This document shows, in pieces, positions 10,310-22,139 of a stretch of 64,000 nt of DNA (positions are counted from its first letter, which is position 1; every line of letters starts with the position of its first letter). The DNA is taken from assembly GCA_963573385.1 (NCBI GenBank), contig CAUYLG010065858.1, positions 80,028-144,027 of the forward strand, read 5' to 3'. A model generated the notes under the pieces. The model saw only the letters and a list, made by a program, of their open reading frames with translations. It did not search any database and was not told where the DNA came from. The translations under genes and the position numbers were made by a program. The DNA is from Cacajao melanocephalus (taxonomy: Eukaryota > Chordata > Mammalia > Primates > Pitheciidae).

Positions 10310-11215
10310 TTTGACACTTGGATGTCTCTCAGGCTTCTCAAACTTAACGAGGCCACATGTAGCTCTTGCTCCCCCACTACTGCTCTGTACTGAGTTTTGC
10401 CTCTTTTGGCAAATGGCACCTCTATCCTCCCAGATCTTCAGGCCATGATCCAAAAGCCCTCCTAGACTCCTCTCTGTTCACGCGCAAATCCCATGGGCTC
10501 CACCTTCAGAACAGTCTGAGCACTTTGCCCTACCTCCCCGATCATCACTCCGGGCCAGGCCCCTACATATGCCACCAGGACTGTTGCAGCGGCTTTCTCA
10601 CTGCTGGCCCTGTGTCCTCCCTCTGCCCTGCCGTCCGTTTTCCAATCAGAATGCTCTTTTGAAAGCATGCATCAGTCCTGCCACTGCCCTCCTCAAAAGC
10701 CCCCAGTAGTGCTCCAGTGTGCCTGGAATGAAAGCCAGCGGCCTCACACAGTCTTCAAGGCTTTGTCTGATCTGGCCCCTGCTACTTCTCCCCGCTCACC
10801 CCCAGCAGCTGAGCTCACCCTGCTGTGGCCGCTGGCCTTGCTTCTCCTCTAGTATCCCAGACTGGGTCCAGCCTCGGGGCCTTTGCACTTGCAGTTCCTG
10901 CCAGGAATGCTCCTCTCCTAGACCTCTGCGGGTCTTTCTGAATCTTTCAGTGCTCAGCTCATGTGTCATCCCCACAGTGGCCTTCCTGGCCACCCTGGTA
11001 AAGTAGCCACTTTACTCTCATCTGTTATCCCATGACCCTCTTTCAGGGTTTTGGGAACATTCGTCATTTCCTTCTTGACTTGGTAATTTGTCTCATTCAC
11101 TAGAATGAAGTTTCCCTGAGAAGACAGGGACTATGTCTGCCTTGATCCCTCATGCAACCCTAGCTGTCTGTGACACAGTAGGTACTCAATAAATGTTCGC
11201 TGGGTGAATGAGTAC
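10310..11215 (+). mobile_element. L2 LINE, long 3-prime fragment
   Basis: About 900 bases of sense L2 in correct order: gtcctgccactgccctcctc, cttcaaggctttgtctgatc, cctcggggcctttgcacttg, ctgccaggaatgctcctctc, ggccttcctggccaccctgg, ttccctgagaagacagggac and the terminal actcaataaatgttcgctgg. It covers the 3-prime part of the reverse-transcriptase ORF and the tail, all decayed. Short plus-strand open frames here (10366-11006) are relics or chance. Confidence 0.85.
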
Positions 11216-11299
11216 ACAATGCCTTCCCTAGTGGGGATTTTGAAGACACCTCTCAGAACTAGAAACACAGACTCCACGGGAGCATTTTTGAGACATCTG

Positions 11300-11460
11300 A
11301 GTGGTGTGGCCCCTAAAGATCATGGGATCCAATGTACAGATGTGGAAGCTGAGGCCCAGAAGGAGAGGGAAGGAACTGGGCCCCAGGCACATAGCCCTGC
11401 CATAGTAGAATCAAGGCTGGGACCCAGACTTCCTGTCCCTCAGCCTCTCAGCCAGGCACT
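11300..11460 (-). mobile_element. MIR SINE fragment
   Basis: Antisense MIR: gtacagatgtggaagctgag, gcccagaaggagagggaagg, then aaggctgggacccagacttc. Confidence 0.7.
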
Positions 11461-11890
11461 GGTTCCCAGTCCTCGCCTCATGGAATCTTCCTGAAAGTCC
11501 CGGAAGTTTGCAGATCTGCCCTGCTTCAGCCGCTCATTTTCCCCTACCCTATGTGGAGAGCTCTTCCAGATGGGTTGGCTTCTGGAAAGCCCAAGAGGAA
11601 GCAGGGAAATGCAGCCTTTCCCCTCTGGTGTCTGTTTCCCTTGGTAACTGTGGGGTGTGGGATGTGGGCAGGTGGAGGTATTGAGAGGTGAGGTCTCCAG
11701 GGTAGGGCTTTATGCTGCCTCCAGGGCCACGGCCAAGGGTAGCCCAGCCCCAGAGGCCCCTACCCAGCTCTGCCCTGCGTCCTGCCAGACCCTGGCTGCT
11801 GGGAGCTCTCATTACACCATTGGCAGCCACATAACTCTCCCTTGACCTCACGAAGATTCTGGATGGGAGTTCAGGCCATATTCAGGCAGG
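11461..11890. other. Non-repetitive GC-rich stretch, nothing recognised
   Basis: About 430 bases of apparently unique, moderately GC-rich sequence. Overlapping open frames on both strands (100 and 62 codons) carry no recognisable pattern. Confidence 0.4.
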
Positions 11891-11894
11891 GTCA

Positions 11895-11985
11895 GGCCAC
11901 AGTTCACAGCTCAGTGTGGTCATGTAGCTTTGGGATGGCTGCTTCTCTCTCTGAGCCTCAGTCTCCCCATGAGTAAGATGGAGCA
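11895..11985 (+). mobile_element. Possible MIR fragment
   Basis: The string ctctctgagcctcagtctcc followed by ccatgagtaagatgg matches the MIR core in sense. Too short for firm bounds. Confidence 0.5.
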
Positions 11986-12034
11986 AAACCCAATAACATT
12001 GAAGGGAAGTAAAAATGAAAATCTTTTCTTGCTA

Positions 12035-12435
12035 CCACAAGAAATATCAGCAAACACAGTTTGAGCACCTGCTGCATGCACTTTCCTAAGTACTTTAATA
12101 GTAGCTTTCAAGCCTTCTGGACTGGGGACCAGAGTAATAAATATAGTTCTAAAAAAACTCCAGCGAGTACACATACCCTGAAATAAACACTCCACCCACA
12201 AGATGTATCCTCATGATAATGCACTCTGATACTTTCTGTTCTTGGTTTTTCAATGGTGGTTGTGATCCCTTAGATTGATTTTATGACCATGAGTTTGAAA
12301 AGCACTGTGTTAACTCATTTAAACCTCACAAAACCCTATAAGAGAACATTATTATCCCCATTTTATAGAGGAGAAAGCGGCTTCAGAGTTTGCGTCACCT
12401 CCCAGTAAGTGATGGAGCTCAGAGGCCACCGCAGC
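12035..12435 (-). mobile_element. MIR SINE split by a small hAT-like element
   Basis: Left part: gtttgagcacctgctgcatg and cactttcctaagtacttta. Right part from about 12310: ttaactcatttaaacctcac, attattatccccattttata, gtcacctcccagtaagtgat. Together they are one antisense MIR. Positions 12105-12312 interrupt it. Confidence 0.75.
12105..12312. mobile_element. Small DNA transposon (hAT-like) inside MIR
   Basis: Interrupts the MIR above. Its ends are roughly complementary: agtagctttcaagcc on the left against gagtttgaaaagcact on the right, the usual hAT TIR style. Interior is AT-rich with gttgtgatcccttagattga. Family and target duplication not established. Confidence 0.45.
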
Positions 12436-12829
12436 GCTCATATCCTTATGCGTAGTGCACGGCTGCCCCTTTAAGTGTTGGACGTGGGTGAGAGGGCCCC
12501 TCTGCCACAGGGCAGATGGAAACCTTTCCACGATCCTCTGGCAACTTCCCTTCCTTGGCTCTGGGCAACTCCTCTTTTGGTTTTCCTAAGCAAGCTGTCA
12601 GTTTAGTAAAACAGATCCTGGAGTTTAATTAAAATAATGAGTGGTACAAGAGAAAGGGCGCCACAGCCAGCCAGAGGGTGAAGATGAGTTACGGTTTTGT
12701 TCATGAAGGGTGGCGGGAGAGCGCGAGCAGAGGGAGAGAGTCTGTCTGACTCTAGAAAAGCAATAATGTTTTGATTTGGTTTTGCTCTCACTCTTGTCTC
12801 CTCTGACTCTTCCTTCCAGGGAATCCCAA
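12436..12829. other. Non-repetitive stretch, nothing recognised
   Basis: About 390 bases without recognised repeat or gene. Confidence 0.4.
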
Positions 12830-13130
12830 GGATCTTTCTATAAGATCTAATCTTGTCACTGCTCTGCTTTAGAGCCTTCGGAGTAAATCCATACTTCCCA
12901 CTGAGGTTCGAAGGCTCTATGGGATCTGAGTCCCACTAACAGCGCCCCTGTTGCCACGGGGCTCCCTGCTGCCCACAGCAGTCCAATACCAGGGGTCTCA
13001 CATGGGCTACGTTCTCTCCCTACTCCTCTTGCCTGGGCTAACTCCAGCTCTTCCTTGAAGGCCTGTTTAAATATCACTTGGGGCATAGAGCTGAACCCAA
13101 ATGATAGTACACGCTTTCTATGCTCACGGT
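12830..13130 (+). mobile_element. L2 LINE fragment
   Basis: Sense L2 landmarks: taatcttgtcactgctctgc, ttagagccttcggagtaaat, gcctgggctaactccagctc, ttccttgaaggcctgtttaa. Strongly decayed. A 29-base gap separates it from the following Alu region. Confidence 0.55.
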
Positions 13131-13179
13131 TCAGAGGGGAGACAGACAATACATGCATAAATGCATAAAAAGAAAGATC

Positions 13180-13490
13180 GGCTGGGCACTGTGGCTCAAG
13201 CCTGTGATCCCAGCACATTGAGTGGCCAAGGCAGGAGGATTTCTTGAGGCCACAAGTTTGAGACCAGCCTGGGTAACACAGTGAGACCCCATTTCTAGAA
13301 ACAAAACAAAACAAACAAACAAAAACTTAGCCAGGTGTAGTGGCACATACTCATAGTCCTAGCTACTTGACAGGCTGATTCAGGAGGATCACTTGGGCCC
13401 AGAAGTTTGAGGTTGCAGTGAGCTATAACTGCATCATTGCCCTCCAGTCTGGGCAACACAGTGAGACTCTGTCTCTATTAAAAAACAAAG
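13180..13490 (+). mobile_element. Alu SINE, sense, AluJ-like
   Basis: Sense Alu from ggctgggcactgtggctcaa to gtgagactctgtctctatta with an A-rich tail. The middle linker is expanded (aaacaaaacaaaacaaac). Heavy divergence and the right arm starting tagccaggtgtagtgg suggest AluJ. Confidence 0.9.
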
Positions 13491-14214
13491 ACAGATCATT
13501 TAAGACAGGGATCAGCACCAGGTGGAAAAGCAAACGACTAAACCTTTTGAGGACCATTTGCCCGGTGCTGTTCAGAATGGCTTGCATGCATTTACCTGTT
13601 GAATCTTGCTCCAGCCTGAGAGGTGGAAGCTCTCTCGCCTCTGCCCCATGAGGGAATGAGCTGGAAAGCAGCCTGGCTTTGGTACTCAAGATGTTAACCA
13701 TCACGCTTGATGGTGGCTCCAAACATCGAGGGGAAGGGCAGGCTGGGTAGGTGGTGGGAGGGAGAAGGTGGGGATGCAACTTGGTATTCAGTGGCCTGAG
13801 AAGGTGACCTGTGAGCTGAAGCAGGGGGTCTGGCCATGCAAGGACTGAGGGAGGAATAAGGGAAGCAGCAGATGCCTTGGGAATGTAAATACAGCAAGGA
13901 GGCCAAGGTAACTGGAGTGGTGGCCCCTCAAGTTCCCAGCGGTCTAAAATGTGATTGGCCCAGGCCAGCGTGGGTATTGCGAGAGACCAGAGCCAAGTCC
14001 ACGGAAGGAAATTATTGGGGTGGCGCAGGGGGTGGGGATTGTGAGCCCCAGCCTTGTGGTGGGGCACATGGCTCTTTCCTCTCTGTAGGTGATGCTGGGG
14101 AAAGGTCTAAGGGATCCAGCAGGGGAGGGGCTGCCAGGCTTTCTAGTAACCAAAAGTCAGGGGAGGACCACGCCTGTCTCTTGGAATATCATGTCTTTTC
14201 ACTTACTGTGTTGA
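13491..14214. other. Mostly non-repetitive stretch
   Basis: About 720 bases. Part of 13890-14110 is reminiscent of the ancient dispersed family (aggaggccaaggtaactgga) but too weak to call. The 214-codon minus-strand frame 13423-14067 runs through this segment into the Alu, has a proline/leucine-rich composition typical of GC-rich chance frames, and is not supported as a gene. Confidence 0.4.
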
Positions 14215-14455
14215 TGGCTTCATTCATTCATTCATTCCCATCTCACCATGGCTCACCTGTCCCTCAAAGGCTTCTGTAACCTCATCCCCTCTCACATGGT
14301 CCCATGCAGCCACCATGGCCTTCTTGCTGTTCTCCTATATATTGAACTCATTTCTACCCCAGGCCTTTGCACGGTGGCTCCCTCTGCCTGGAATGCTCTT
14401 CCCCTACTCTGTGACTGCCCTCCTCATTCAAACCTCAGCTCCCAGGAAGGGGTTG
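14215..14455 (+). mobile_element. L2 LINE fragment with ATTC tract
   Basis: A short attc run at 14220-14237, then sense L2: caggcctttgcacggtggct, ccctctgcctggaatgctct, ctgccctcctcattcaaacc. Confidence 0.65.
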
Positions 14456-14514
14456 GGGGCAGGCAAAAGGGAGTGCCATTTCTTGCAGACCTCACAATCC
14501 CTAAGGATCTTTAT

Positions 14515-15195
<681 letters not shown>

Positions 15196-16030
15196 ATTTT
15201 GACCTTATCTCTAAGTGGGTTATGTATACAAACAGGGACAGAACGATAACAATGAAAAAACAGTGCGTTCCTCAAACAACGCCACTCTTGCATCCCTTAC
15301 TGAACCACTCCTGGAGAACGCCGGGGGTTTCAAATATGAATATAGAAACAAATCGAATACATCCTGGGGTTATCTTGTGAGTCTCACATTTACAGGACCT
15401 TGTCATTTTGTGCAGGGTGTCACAATTTGTTCAATGTTACATCTTAAATGGACCACAACTTCAGGGATGTCTTCATTTTATTGTTTTCTTTATAAATTAA
15501 TATTCCAGGAGTCTCAAAAAATAGAAGTCTTCCAGGCTTTTCTCCTCAGGAGGGACCCTGTCTTATTTCTCCTTAGGGAGCAAAAGACACAAGGGAGGCC
15601 TAGGAACAGGGACAGTAAACCCAAGTTCTCAGGAGGAACAGCAGCCCACAGTCCCAATTTAGGTGCTCCCAGGGGATAGGACAGGTTCACCAGGGCACAG
15701 AGGCAGGGCCAGGCCTCCCCCTGGGGATGTAGTTCTGCTGAACATGGGCGAGAGCGAATTCCCAGCCTGTGAAGCTGGCCTTGCTGCGGAATGGAGGGAA
15801 TGTCTGTGGTTTTTAGCTGCCTCCTCTGGAAACAGCATCTCACAGCACCGAGCTAGGAGCTTTACAACTCCAGAGACCAGGCGTTTTAGCCACTAAATCA
15901 AAGTGAGAGATGTTGACTTAGCGTGGCCATGGCCTGATCTGAATCCAGGTTAAAGTTTCCCAACAGCCCACAAGAAGGTGGAAAGGATGAAATGATACGA
16001 TTAATAAGGTACACACACTTAACCCATTCA
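15196..16030. other. Non-repetitive stretch with a 154-codon open frame
   Basis: No recognised repeat. A plus-strand frame stays open at 15215-15679 (154 codons from a GTG), with no domain, signal or coiled coil I can name. It may be chance, though it is long for unique DNA of this composition. GC rises from about 15540 on. Confidence 0.3.
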
Positions 16031-16260
16031 TGAGCGTCCCCCTTCACTGTCGTAAAGCCCTGTGTCCAGCCTGTATTTCACTGGATTCTCCCGGCCACCC
16101 TAGGAGGTAGCAGGGTTGGTTGCATTATTCCCATTTTACAGACAGGAAAGCTGAGATTCCAAGTGGGGAAGGAACTTGTCTAAGGCCACAGAGCTAAGGC
16201 ATGTCACACACAGAGTAAAAGTCTTAAATCCAGAGCTCCCTCTGATTCACCACCTGGGGA
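16031..16260 (-). mobile_element. MIR SINE
   Basis: Antisense MIR: attattcccattttacagac, aggaaagctgagattccaag, ttgtctaaggccacagagct, ttaaatccagagctccctct. Confidence 0.75.
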
Positions 16261-16479
16261 AGCCCAGGGTGGGCCTAGCTCGGTGCCTCTGTGCCCAGGG
16301 CATGGATGGGAGAGGCCCCTCATCACCAGGCAGGCAGAATGCAGGGCCAGAGGCGGATGGCTCTAGTCTAGACTGTCCTGCTGAGGCTGGTGATGGGGGA
16401 GGCTCACTGAGCCACCCGCCACAGGGAGTCTCAGAATATCTACCACATCAGCAAGAGCTGCCAGATCTGCCTGCAGGAG

Positions 16480-17100
16480 GTACCTGCAACATGCCCGCCT
16501 CTCACCACCCCCAGAGCTCCGCCCTGGGCCAGGCCACGTCCTCTTCTGCCTGAATGATTGCAGTTGCCTCCTCACTGTCTTCCTGCTTCCATGCTGGCGC
16601 CTACAATAAAGCACAGTCCATGCTCCACGTTCAGCCACACGGATCCTGTTAGAACCTGAGCCAGACCAGGGCACTTTTCTTTGCTCAAGACACCTCCCTA
16701 TCTCCCAGTATAGTCAGGACAACAGACAAAGCCCTTAGAACAGCCCACAAGGCCCTGCAGAGCCTGGCCCCTCCATATCTCTCCGGCCTTACCCCCTCTA
16801 CTCCTCCCAGTGCTCACTCCCCTCCAGCCATGCTGGCCTCCCCTCTGCTCTTGGAGCACAACAGGCATGGTCTGGCCTCAGGGCCTTTGCACTCACACCC
16901 CATCAATACCAGTCCCCTTACTCCTGACATTTTACATATATGCATAGATATTATATATTTATCTTCTTATTTATTTAGTGTTATTATCTTCCTTCTAGAA
17001 TGCAAGCTTCAGGAGCCACAGGTCTTTGTTCTTTTTCTTGGTTGCTGTGTTCTCTTGCCTAGCAAGGGGCTGGCATATAGTACATACTAACTAAAGAACA
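16480..17100 (+). mobile_element. L2 LINE 3-prime fragment
   Basis: Sense L2 over about 600 bases: gagccagaccagggcacttt, cccacaaggccctgcagagc, ctcagggcctttgcactcac, tctagaatgcaagcttcagg, agccacaggtctttgttctt, gggctggcatatagtacata. The interval 16261-16479 before it is GC-rich and unidentified. Confidence 0.75.
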
Positions 17101-17369
17101 AACAAATGAGTTCCAGGTCTCCAGACAGACTCCTCAGGACTCTGGGCCAACAGAGAGTCCTCTGAAATGTCTCACGAATCTCTCTCTCCATGAAAGGCAA
17201 ACCCAGCATTCCACCATGGGTTGGGCAGTTTATGGCCACATGTCCAGGTGGCTGTAGCAACAATACCCATTAGTCAGTGTATTTTTGTAGTTGAAGGCAA
17301 GGTACACTCTGTTTCCTCAAGGTAGTCAAACAAACACCATGAGAACTATGTGGAGCTCGAAGGAAACTG

Positions 17370-17500
17370 TGAGCTCCAAACTTCCCTGCCAGAAAAGGAA
17401 ACCAAGGCCAAGAGAAGTGAAATACCTTGCCTAATGTCTCACGCCCCTAAGAGGAGAAGCAGCCCTCAAACTCGGGTCTTCTCACCCTGAATCCAAGAAA
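17370..17500 (-). mobile_element. MIR SINE fragment
   Basis: Antisense MIR: gaaaccaaggccaagagaag, taccttgcctaatgtctcac, agcagccctcaaactcgggt. The preceding 17101-17369 is unidentified. Confidence 0.6.
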
Positions 17501-18139
17501 AGATCCTCAAAGGACACCGGCACTGGCAATTTGTTGCTAAGACAACCATGCAGCTAAACACAGGTCTGCTGGCCAGGGCCTGAAAAAAACAAGGATTCTA
17601 AGTCTCTCAAATGACAAAGGTGACCAGTCATGCAGCACCATGAGTTCAGGCTGAGGTTACAACTCACTGTCAATGTGTTCCTGGAAGACATCCAGAGAGC
17701 TCTGGCCATTTTCTCCTAAAAGCTTTGGTGAGAGGCAAGGGAAGACGTGTTTGGAAACATTCTCTGGACTCCATTAAAGCAGGTACTCTCGGGACCCAGA
17801 GCTGCCATGTGCATGATGTCCTGCTGACTCACCTGTGGGTCTCCCCAGTTCTGAGAAAACATGTGCCAAGGCTGGGCAAGAAGGTCTGGATTTCCTGCAT
17901 AGCCCCTCAAGGGGGTGGGGGCTAAGGACACTGGCCTGAGGACAGAGAATGGACAAGCTGGGGAACCACTTCACACTTGGCCTGCTAGGCAACATGACAT
18001 TTGGCCCAAACCAACTTTGGCCAATGTGAAGTTCTAAGAACCATCTTGTTCTGGGATGAGCCCTTATGGTGTAACGGTCCTGCAGAGCTTTTTCTTCTAA
18101 AACCTTCTGACCTACTGACATGCCATGGACTTGCCAAAT
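17501..18139. other. Non-repetitive stretch, nothing recognised
   Basis: About 640 bases. Short frames on both strands (66-115 codons) overlap in shadow fashion; none is supported. Confidence 0.4.
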
Positions 18140-18605
18140 ATGTGAGTCTCAAAACATAATCCCCACATTCTCTGACACTCCTCCATCAAGAGACAAGGCT
18201 TTTGTCTCTTTCCCTTGAGTTTGGGCTCTGCAATTGCTTGTTCAGTAGAATATGGCAGAAATGACACAGTGCCAGTTTCAGGACCCAGACCTTGAGAAAC
18301 TGGTATCTTTCACTTCCTCCTTCTTGGTATAATCACTCTTGGTATGATCACTCCTGGAACCCACATGCCTCCTGTGAGAAAGCTCAAGCCACCTCATGGA
18401 GAGGAACTGACAGAGAGCGATGTCTTTCCAGCCCTGTGAACAAGTGAGCCCCAGTTGAGTCACCCCAGTGGAGGCTGTGTCAGAGCAGAAATGAAGCAGC
18501 CCTGCCCATCCCTGTCCACACTGCAGATTCATGAACAAATAAATGTTTTGTTTTAAGCCACTAAGTTTTGGAGGGTGGTGTATTATGTGGCTGTAGAGAA
18601 ACAGA
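18140..18605 (+). mobile_element. MLT1 (MaLR) LTR
   Basis: Solo LTR of the ancient mammalian MaLR group in sense orientation: ccatcaagagacaaggcttt, gtagaatatggcagaaatga, acctcatggagaggaactga, then the polyadenylation region aaataaatgttttgttttaa, gccactaagttttggagggt. Non-coding remnant of an extinct LTR retrotransposon. Confidence 0.85.
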
Positions 18606-19104
18606 ACATCTCAACTTGGAAAGAATTTCCTGGGCCCTGTGGGAACCCAAAATCCAGATGTAGAATTTTAATAATAACAGAGAGACCTGGGGGTTATTTT
18701 AAGGAAGGCCAATAAATCAGGTCAGAAAACATCATCTGCTGACTTCCCTCTGGCACTCTCTAGCCTTGTCAATGAGAATAGCTGAGAACAGTCTGGGAGT
18801 CTTCCCTATTTGAGATAGAATCCTCTGCTAATCAAACACACCTCCAGTTCCTCTATGGCCAAAGTGGAGGTGGCAAAAGTGGAGAACAAATGTTTTCCCT
18901 TAATTCAGGATCTTATATTTTCATGGAACATGGAATTACCTGGTGGTTATCGTTCTACTTGGAATTTCAAAGGAAATAAGGCTGCTCTATAGGCAAGCAT
19001 CAGAAACCTCTCCTTCTGTTCTTTCCTGTTTTATTTATTGTGTGGGGCTGCCATGGAGATGGAACTGAGAAGAGACAGGGGAAGTTCAGCCTACAAAATC
19101 TTTG
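18606..19104. other. Non-repetitive stretch, nothing recognised
   Basis: About 500 bases, AT-leaning, no recognised repeat or gene. Confidence 0.4.
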
Positions 19105-19265
19105 TGAAGCTGGGTGTAGTGGCGCATGCCTGCAGCCCCAGCTATTTGGGAGGCTGACGTGGGAGGGTTTCTTGAGCCCAGGAGATCAAGGCTGCTGTGA
19201 GCTCTAGTTGCATCACTGCACTCCAGCCTGGGTAGCAGAATGAGACCCTATCTCTTAAAAAAATC
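19105..19265 (+). mobile_element. Alu monomer, sense
   Basis: agctgggtgtagtggcgcat, ttgggaggctgacgtgggag, ttgcatcactgcactccagc, gagaccctatctcttaaaaa. One 160-base arm resembling the Alu right monomer, so an old FRAM/FLAM-like copy or a truncated AluJ. Confidence 0.8.
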
Positions 19266-19564
19266 TATGAATGCCTCTTTTTTTGTTGGAGTAAGGTTTG
19301 GACTGGTTTTTTGCTTGCTTTTCATAGAAGTGGGTTTACTATATGATTTTAAAAGTCTCTAAAACTCTGCCTGACAAACTATCTCTCTGTCTTATTTTAC
19401 GTGAGCTAGAACACCCCAAGGGGCCAGGATGGCAGGACAAGCTCCAAGGGGTGATGTGAGCAATAACAGCCAATGTCTGCTCCACATCTGGCGGTGCACA
19501 AGAGCTTTTATCATCACGACCGTGGAAAATCCTTTCAGGAATCCAGTGATGGTGACTGGACAAA

Positions 19565-19965
19565 AACTAGGGTCTGCCCATACAAAAGAATACTACTCAG
19601 CAATAAAATGGAATGAGCTACTGATCCATGCTACACCACGAATGAACCTCAAAACTATGATGCTGAGTGAAGGCCACCAGATGCAAAAGGCCACATACTG
19701 TATGATGCCATTTACTTGAAATGTCCCAAAGAGGCAAAGCCATAGAGAAAGAAAGCAGCTTGGTGGTTGCCTGGGCCTGGGTGAAAGGAGTGTGGGGAGT
19801 GAATGCAAATTGGCATGGGGTTTCTTTTGGAAATATTCTGAAATTGGACTGTAGCGATGGCTGCACAATACTGTAAATTTACTAAAAATTATTGAATTGC
19901 ACACTTAAAATGAATGAATTTTATGGTATGTAAATTATACCTCCATAAAGCTGTTTAACAAAAAA
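19565..19965 (+). mobile_element. L1M 3-prime fragment
   Basis: Sense L1M tail: gaatactactcagcaataaa, aatggaatgagctactgatc, aggccacatactgtatgatg, cttggtggttgcctgggcct, ttctgaaattggactgtagc, gaattttatggtatgtaaat. Second of four similar plus-strand L1M tails in the left half. Confidence 0.85.
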
Positions 19966-20159
19966 GAACAGAGGGGAGTCAGAGGGAGGAGACAAGGGGT
20001 GGAGGGTGGGGCTGTTAGAGCATCGTGGGGTATAGGAGATAAATGGATATGTACTGGCTGGAAAGGATAGAAGCTGTGATTTTCTTAGTCACCTAACTGG
20101 GGAAATCCCGGAACAGGAGGCCTCTGAGTTCCTACTAGCTGAAAAGCGATAAAAGCTGA

Positions 20160-20905
20160 GAGTAATAATGACAACTGCTAACACTGATTAAGCACCAGGC
20201 ATATGCCAGGCAACGATGCAAAGCATGTTACAGGTATGAACCCACCTGCTCCTCCAAGATGCCCTTTGAAATGGTATTGGGAGGCAATTCTCCATGGGTC
20301 TCTCCAGTGTCTGCATGTCTTCAGGTCAAAAGACACTGAGAGCTTTGTTCTAGACTGTCTTCTCGAGGACATCTGTATAGCAAACATACTTGGAGGACAG
20401 AGACAATACCAGGCTTTGGAGCAGAAGGAAGAGGATAGAGTTGTTTCCCAACCAGTACAATAATGTCTCCATCTGAGGCAAAGGCTAGACAGGTTTGCCA
20501 ATAGACCCCTTATAAGATTGCAGGTTTCGTAAGCTCTGGGATCCTCCATTGTGACACAGATCTGCTGCTATGTGTGCAGAATCCATGTGGGTTGTTTTGC
20601 ATTGCTCTCATGGAACTTGGGAGACAAGCAGAACTGACGCAAATATGAAGCTTGTGCTTCCTGCTGTATTGTGACTAATAAAGTCCTTTGTCTCTGACCC
20701 AGGATCTTGTGTCTTCTGCCGTCATGTATGGAATTGTGGCAGGCTAATTCATTAGCTTGTGAGCAGTGCAAAATCTCAGACCCTTCATAGTTCTTCAGTC
20801 ATACTCGCATCACCACAATTTTACAGATGAGGACTCTGAGGCCCAGAGAATTGAAACTTCTTGTTCAAGGTCACATAGCTAGCAAGTAACAAAGCTAGTA
20901 TGGAT
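20160..20905 (-). mobile_element. MIR SINE split by a probable LTR
   Basis: Left part 20160-20235: ctgattaagcaccaggcata, tgccaggcaacgatgcaaag. Right part 20805-20905: tcaccacaattttacagatg, aggactctgaggcccagaga, aggtcacatagctagcaagt. Collinear antisense MIR interrupted by about 570 bases. Confidence 0.75.
20236..20804 (+). mobile_element. Probable solo LTR, family not named
   Basis: About 570 bases inserted into the MIR. It carries an AATAAA signal at 20677-20682 followed by gtcctttgtctctgacccag and ttgtgtcttctgccgtc, the arrangement of an LTR R-U5 region. No primer-binding site or internal region follows, fitting a solo LTR. The family is uncertain and exact ends need alignment. Confidence 0.45.
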
Positions 20906-21699
20906 ACCCAGACTGAGTGGGAAAGGCAGGAGATACGAGTAGGGGATTGGAGAAGAGAACCGCTGGAAATGACAGGAGCTGAAGGCCCTGAAGGTACACA
21001 GAAGGTCGTGCCTCTCAGCTTCCCAAACCCACACACCCCCAGATGCTGCCTGTCCCTACATCCGGCTGCTGGGGCTGAGCAGCCAATTTGGGACGACCGC
21101 GATATATTTAACGGTGAGTCACGCTCTCCCCCAGCAATCAGCAGTGGCAGGCTCGGGAGGATGCAGGGAGCATCTCTGGAAATCCGTGCCCGAGGGTCGC
21201 CATGGCAACTCCATCTGAGTCGCTTGCCAGCAGCTGGGATGCCAGTGCCTGAAACAAGGCACAAAATAGTCTCACAGGCTGAGTGCGGCCGAGGACAGGA
21301 GCAGGCCCCCTGCATGGCATCCCCGATGGGTTGGCCAGGGATTGATGGGAGGGGCATGAGGACTTGGTGACAAGGGAGATTCATGGGCTCACTGTTCAGG
21401 TCGCAGTCCTCTATGGAAGCCTGGGGTCCCTGGCTGGTGGGGATGAGCACACTTGGCATGATGGGTATTTTGGTAAGAACCATCTCTTTCTGCCTTGGTT
21501 CCTCTTGATTTGCCTGTCTCTCTCATAGTCGATCTCCCAGAGACTTCTTCCCAAGTGCCATCACAACCTCTGAAGACTGACAGCAACTTGGGAATGTTAA
21601 TCACAGGTCATCTTCCAAGATAATTCTGATGACTTCAGAACCTGGGGCGAACCAGCCATACCCACACACTAACACCAAACACGAGTATCCCATGAAAGC
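20906..21699. other. Unique, CpG-containing stretch
   Basis: Not recognisably repetitive. The central 20990-21340 is GC-rich with CpGs and carries the motif cluster described separately. The 156-codon plus frame at 20900-21370 and the 220-codon minus frame at 20821-21483 face each other; neither looks protein-like, and both fit GC-rich chance frames. Confidence 0.4.
21081..21209. promoter_or_regulatory. Candidate regulatory cluster: CCAAT, TATA-like, AP-1, RFX X-box
   Basis: Within 130 bases: agccaat (21081-21087), a TATA-like atatattta (21103-21110), a perfect AP-1 site TGAGTCA (21115-21121) and a palindromic X-box gtcgccatggcaac (21196-21209). The X-box fits the RFX consensus GTNRCC-NN-RGYAAC at every defined position. 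CCAAT about 20 bases before a TATA-like box is promoter-like, though closer than usual. No transcript can be inferred from sequence alone. Confidence 0.35.
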
Positions 21700-21760
21700 A
21701 GTTTGGAATCCGTTCATTCATTCATTCATTCATAAATCCATTCATCAATTTGTCCTCTCA
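21700..21760 (+). repeat. ATTC microsatellite
   Basis: A run of cattcattcattcat with degenerate flanks, repeated in looser form to about 21775. Confidence 0.8.
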
Positions 21761-21859
21761 GTTGTTCATTCTAAATTAAAATCAGGGTCCTATAGGCCCT
21801 GTGTAAAAAGTGAACTTGGTTATTCCTGTCCTCATCTCCTTTCACTCCCCCTCCCTTAT

Positions 21860-22065
21860 TCCACTCTAGTTCACTAGTTTTACTGCCTTTCCTCAAACAT
21901 ACAAGCGCTTTCCTGCCTCAGGTCCTGTGCTCCTGCTCCTCCATCTGCCTAGAAAGCTCTTCTCCCAGAAGGGAAGCTCTCCCTTTAGGTTCCTGCTCAC
22001 ATGTCCCCTTCTCAGAGACATACTATTAAGACCACTCTAGGAGAAACCACCTAATTCAGCCTCAG
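21860..22065 (+). mobile_element. L2 LINE fragment
   Basis: Sense L2: actagttttactgcctttcc, caggtcctgtgctcctgctc, tctgcctagaaagctcttct, ttcctgctcacatgtcccct. Confidence 0.6.
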
Positions 22066-22139
22066 TGATAAGGAGATATATATATCTCCACACACTATAA
22101 CATATATCTGTGACTTAGTTTCCCCCATCTGTATGTAGC

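Noticed and set aside
13423..14067. 214-codon minus-strand frame
   Set aside because: Its C-terminal end lies in an Alu and the rest is Pro/Leu-rich, as in chance frames from GC-rich DNA.
20821..21483. 220-codon minus-strand frame, the longest in the window
   Set aside because: It starts inside an antisense MIR, overlaps an opposite 156-codon frame over the same GC-rich DNA, and shows no protein-like pattern.
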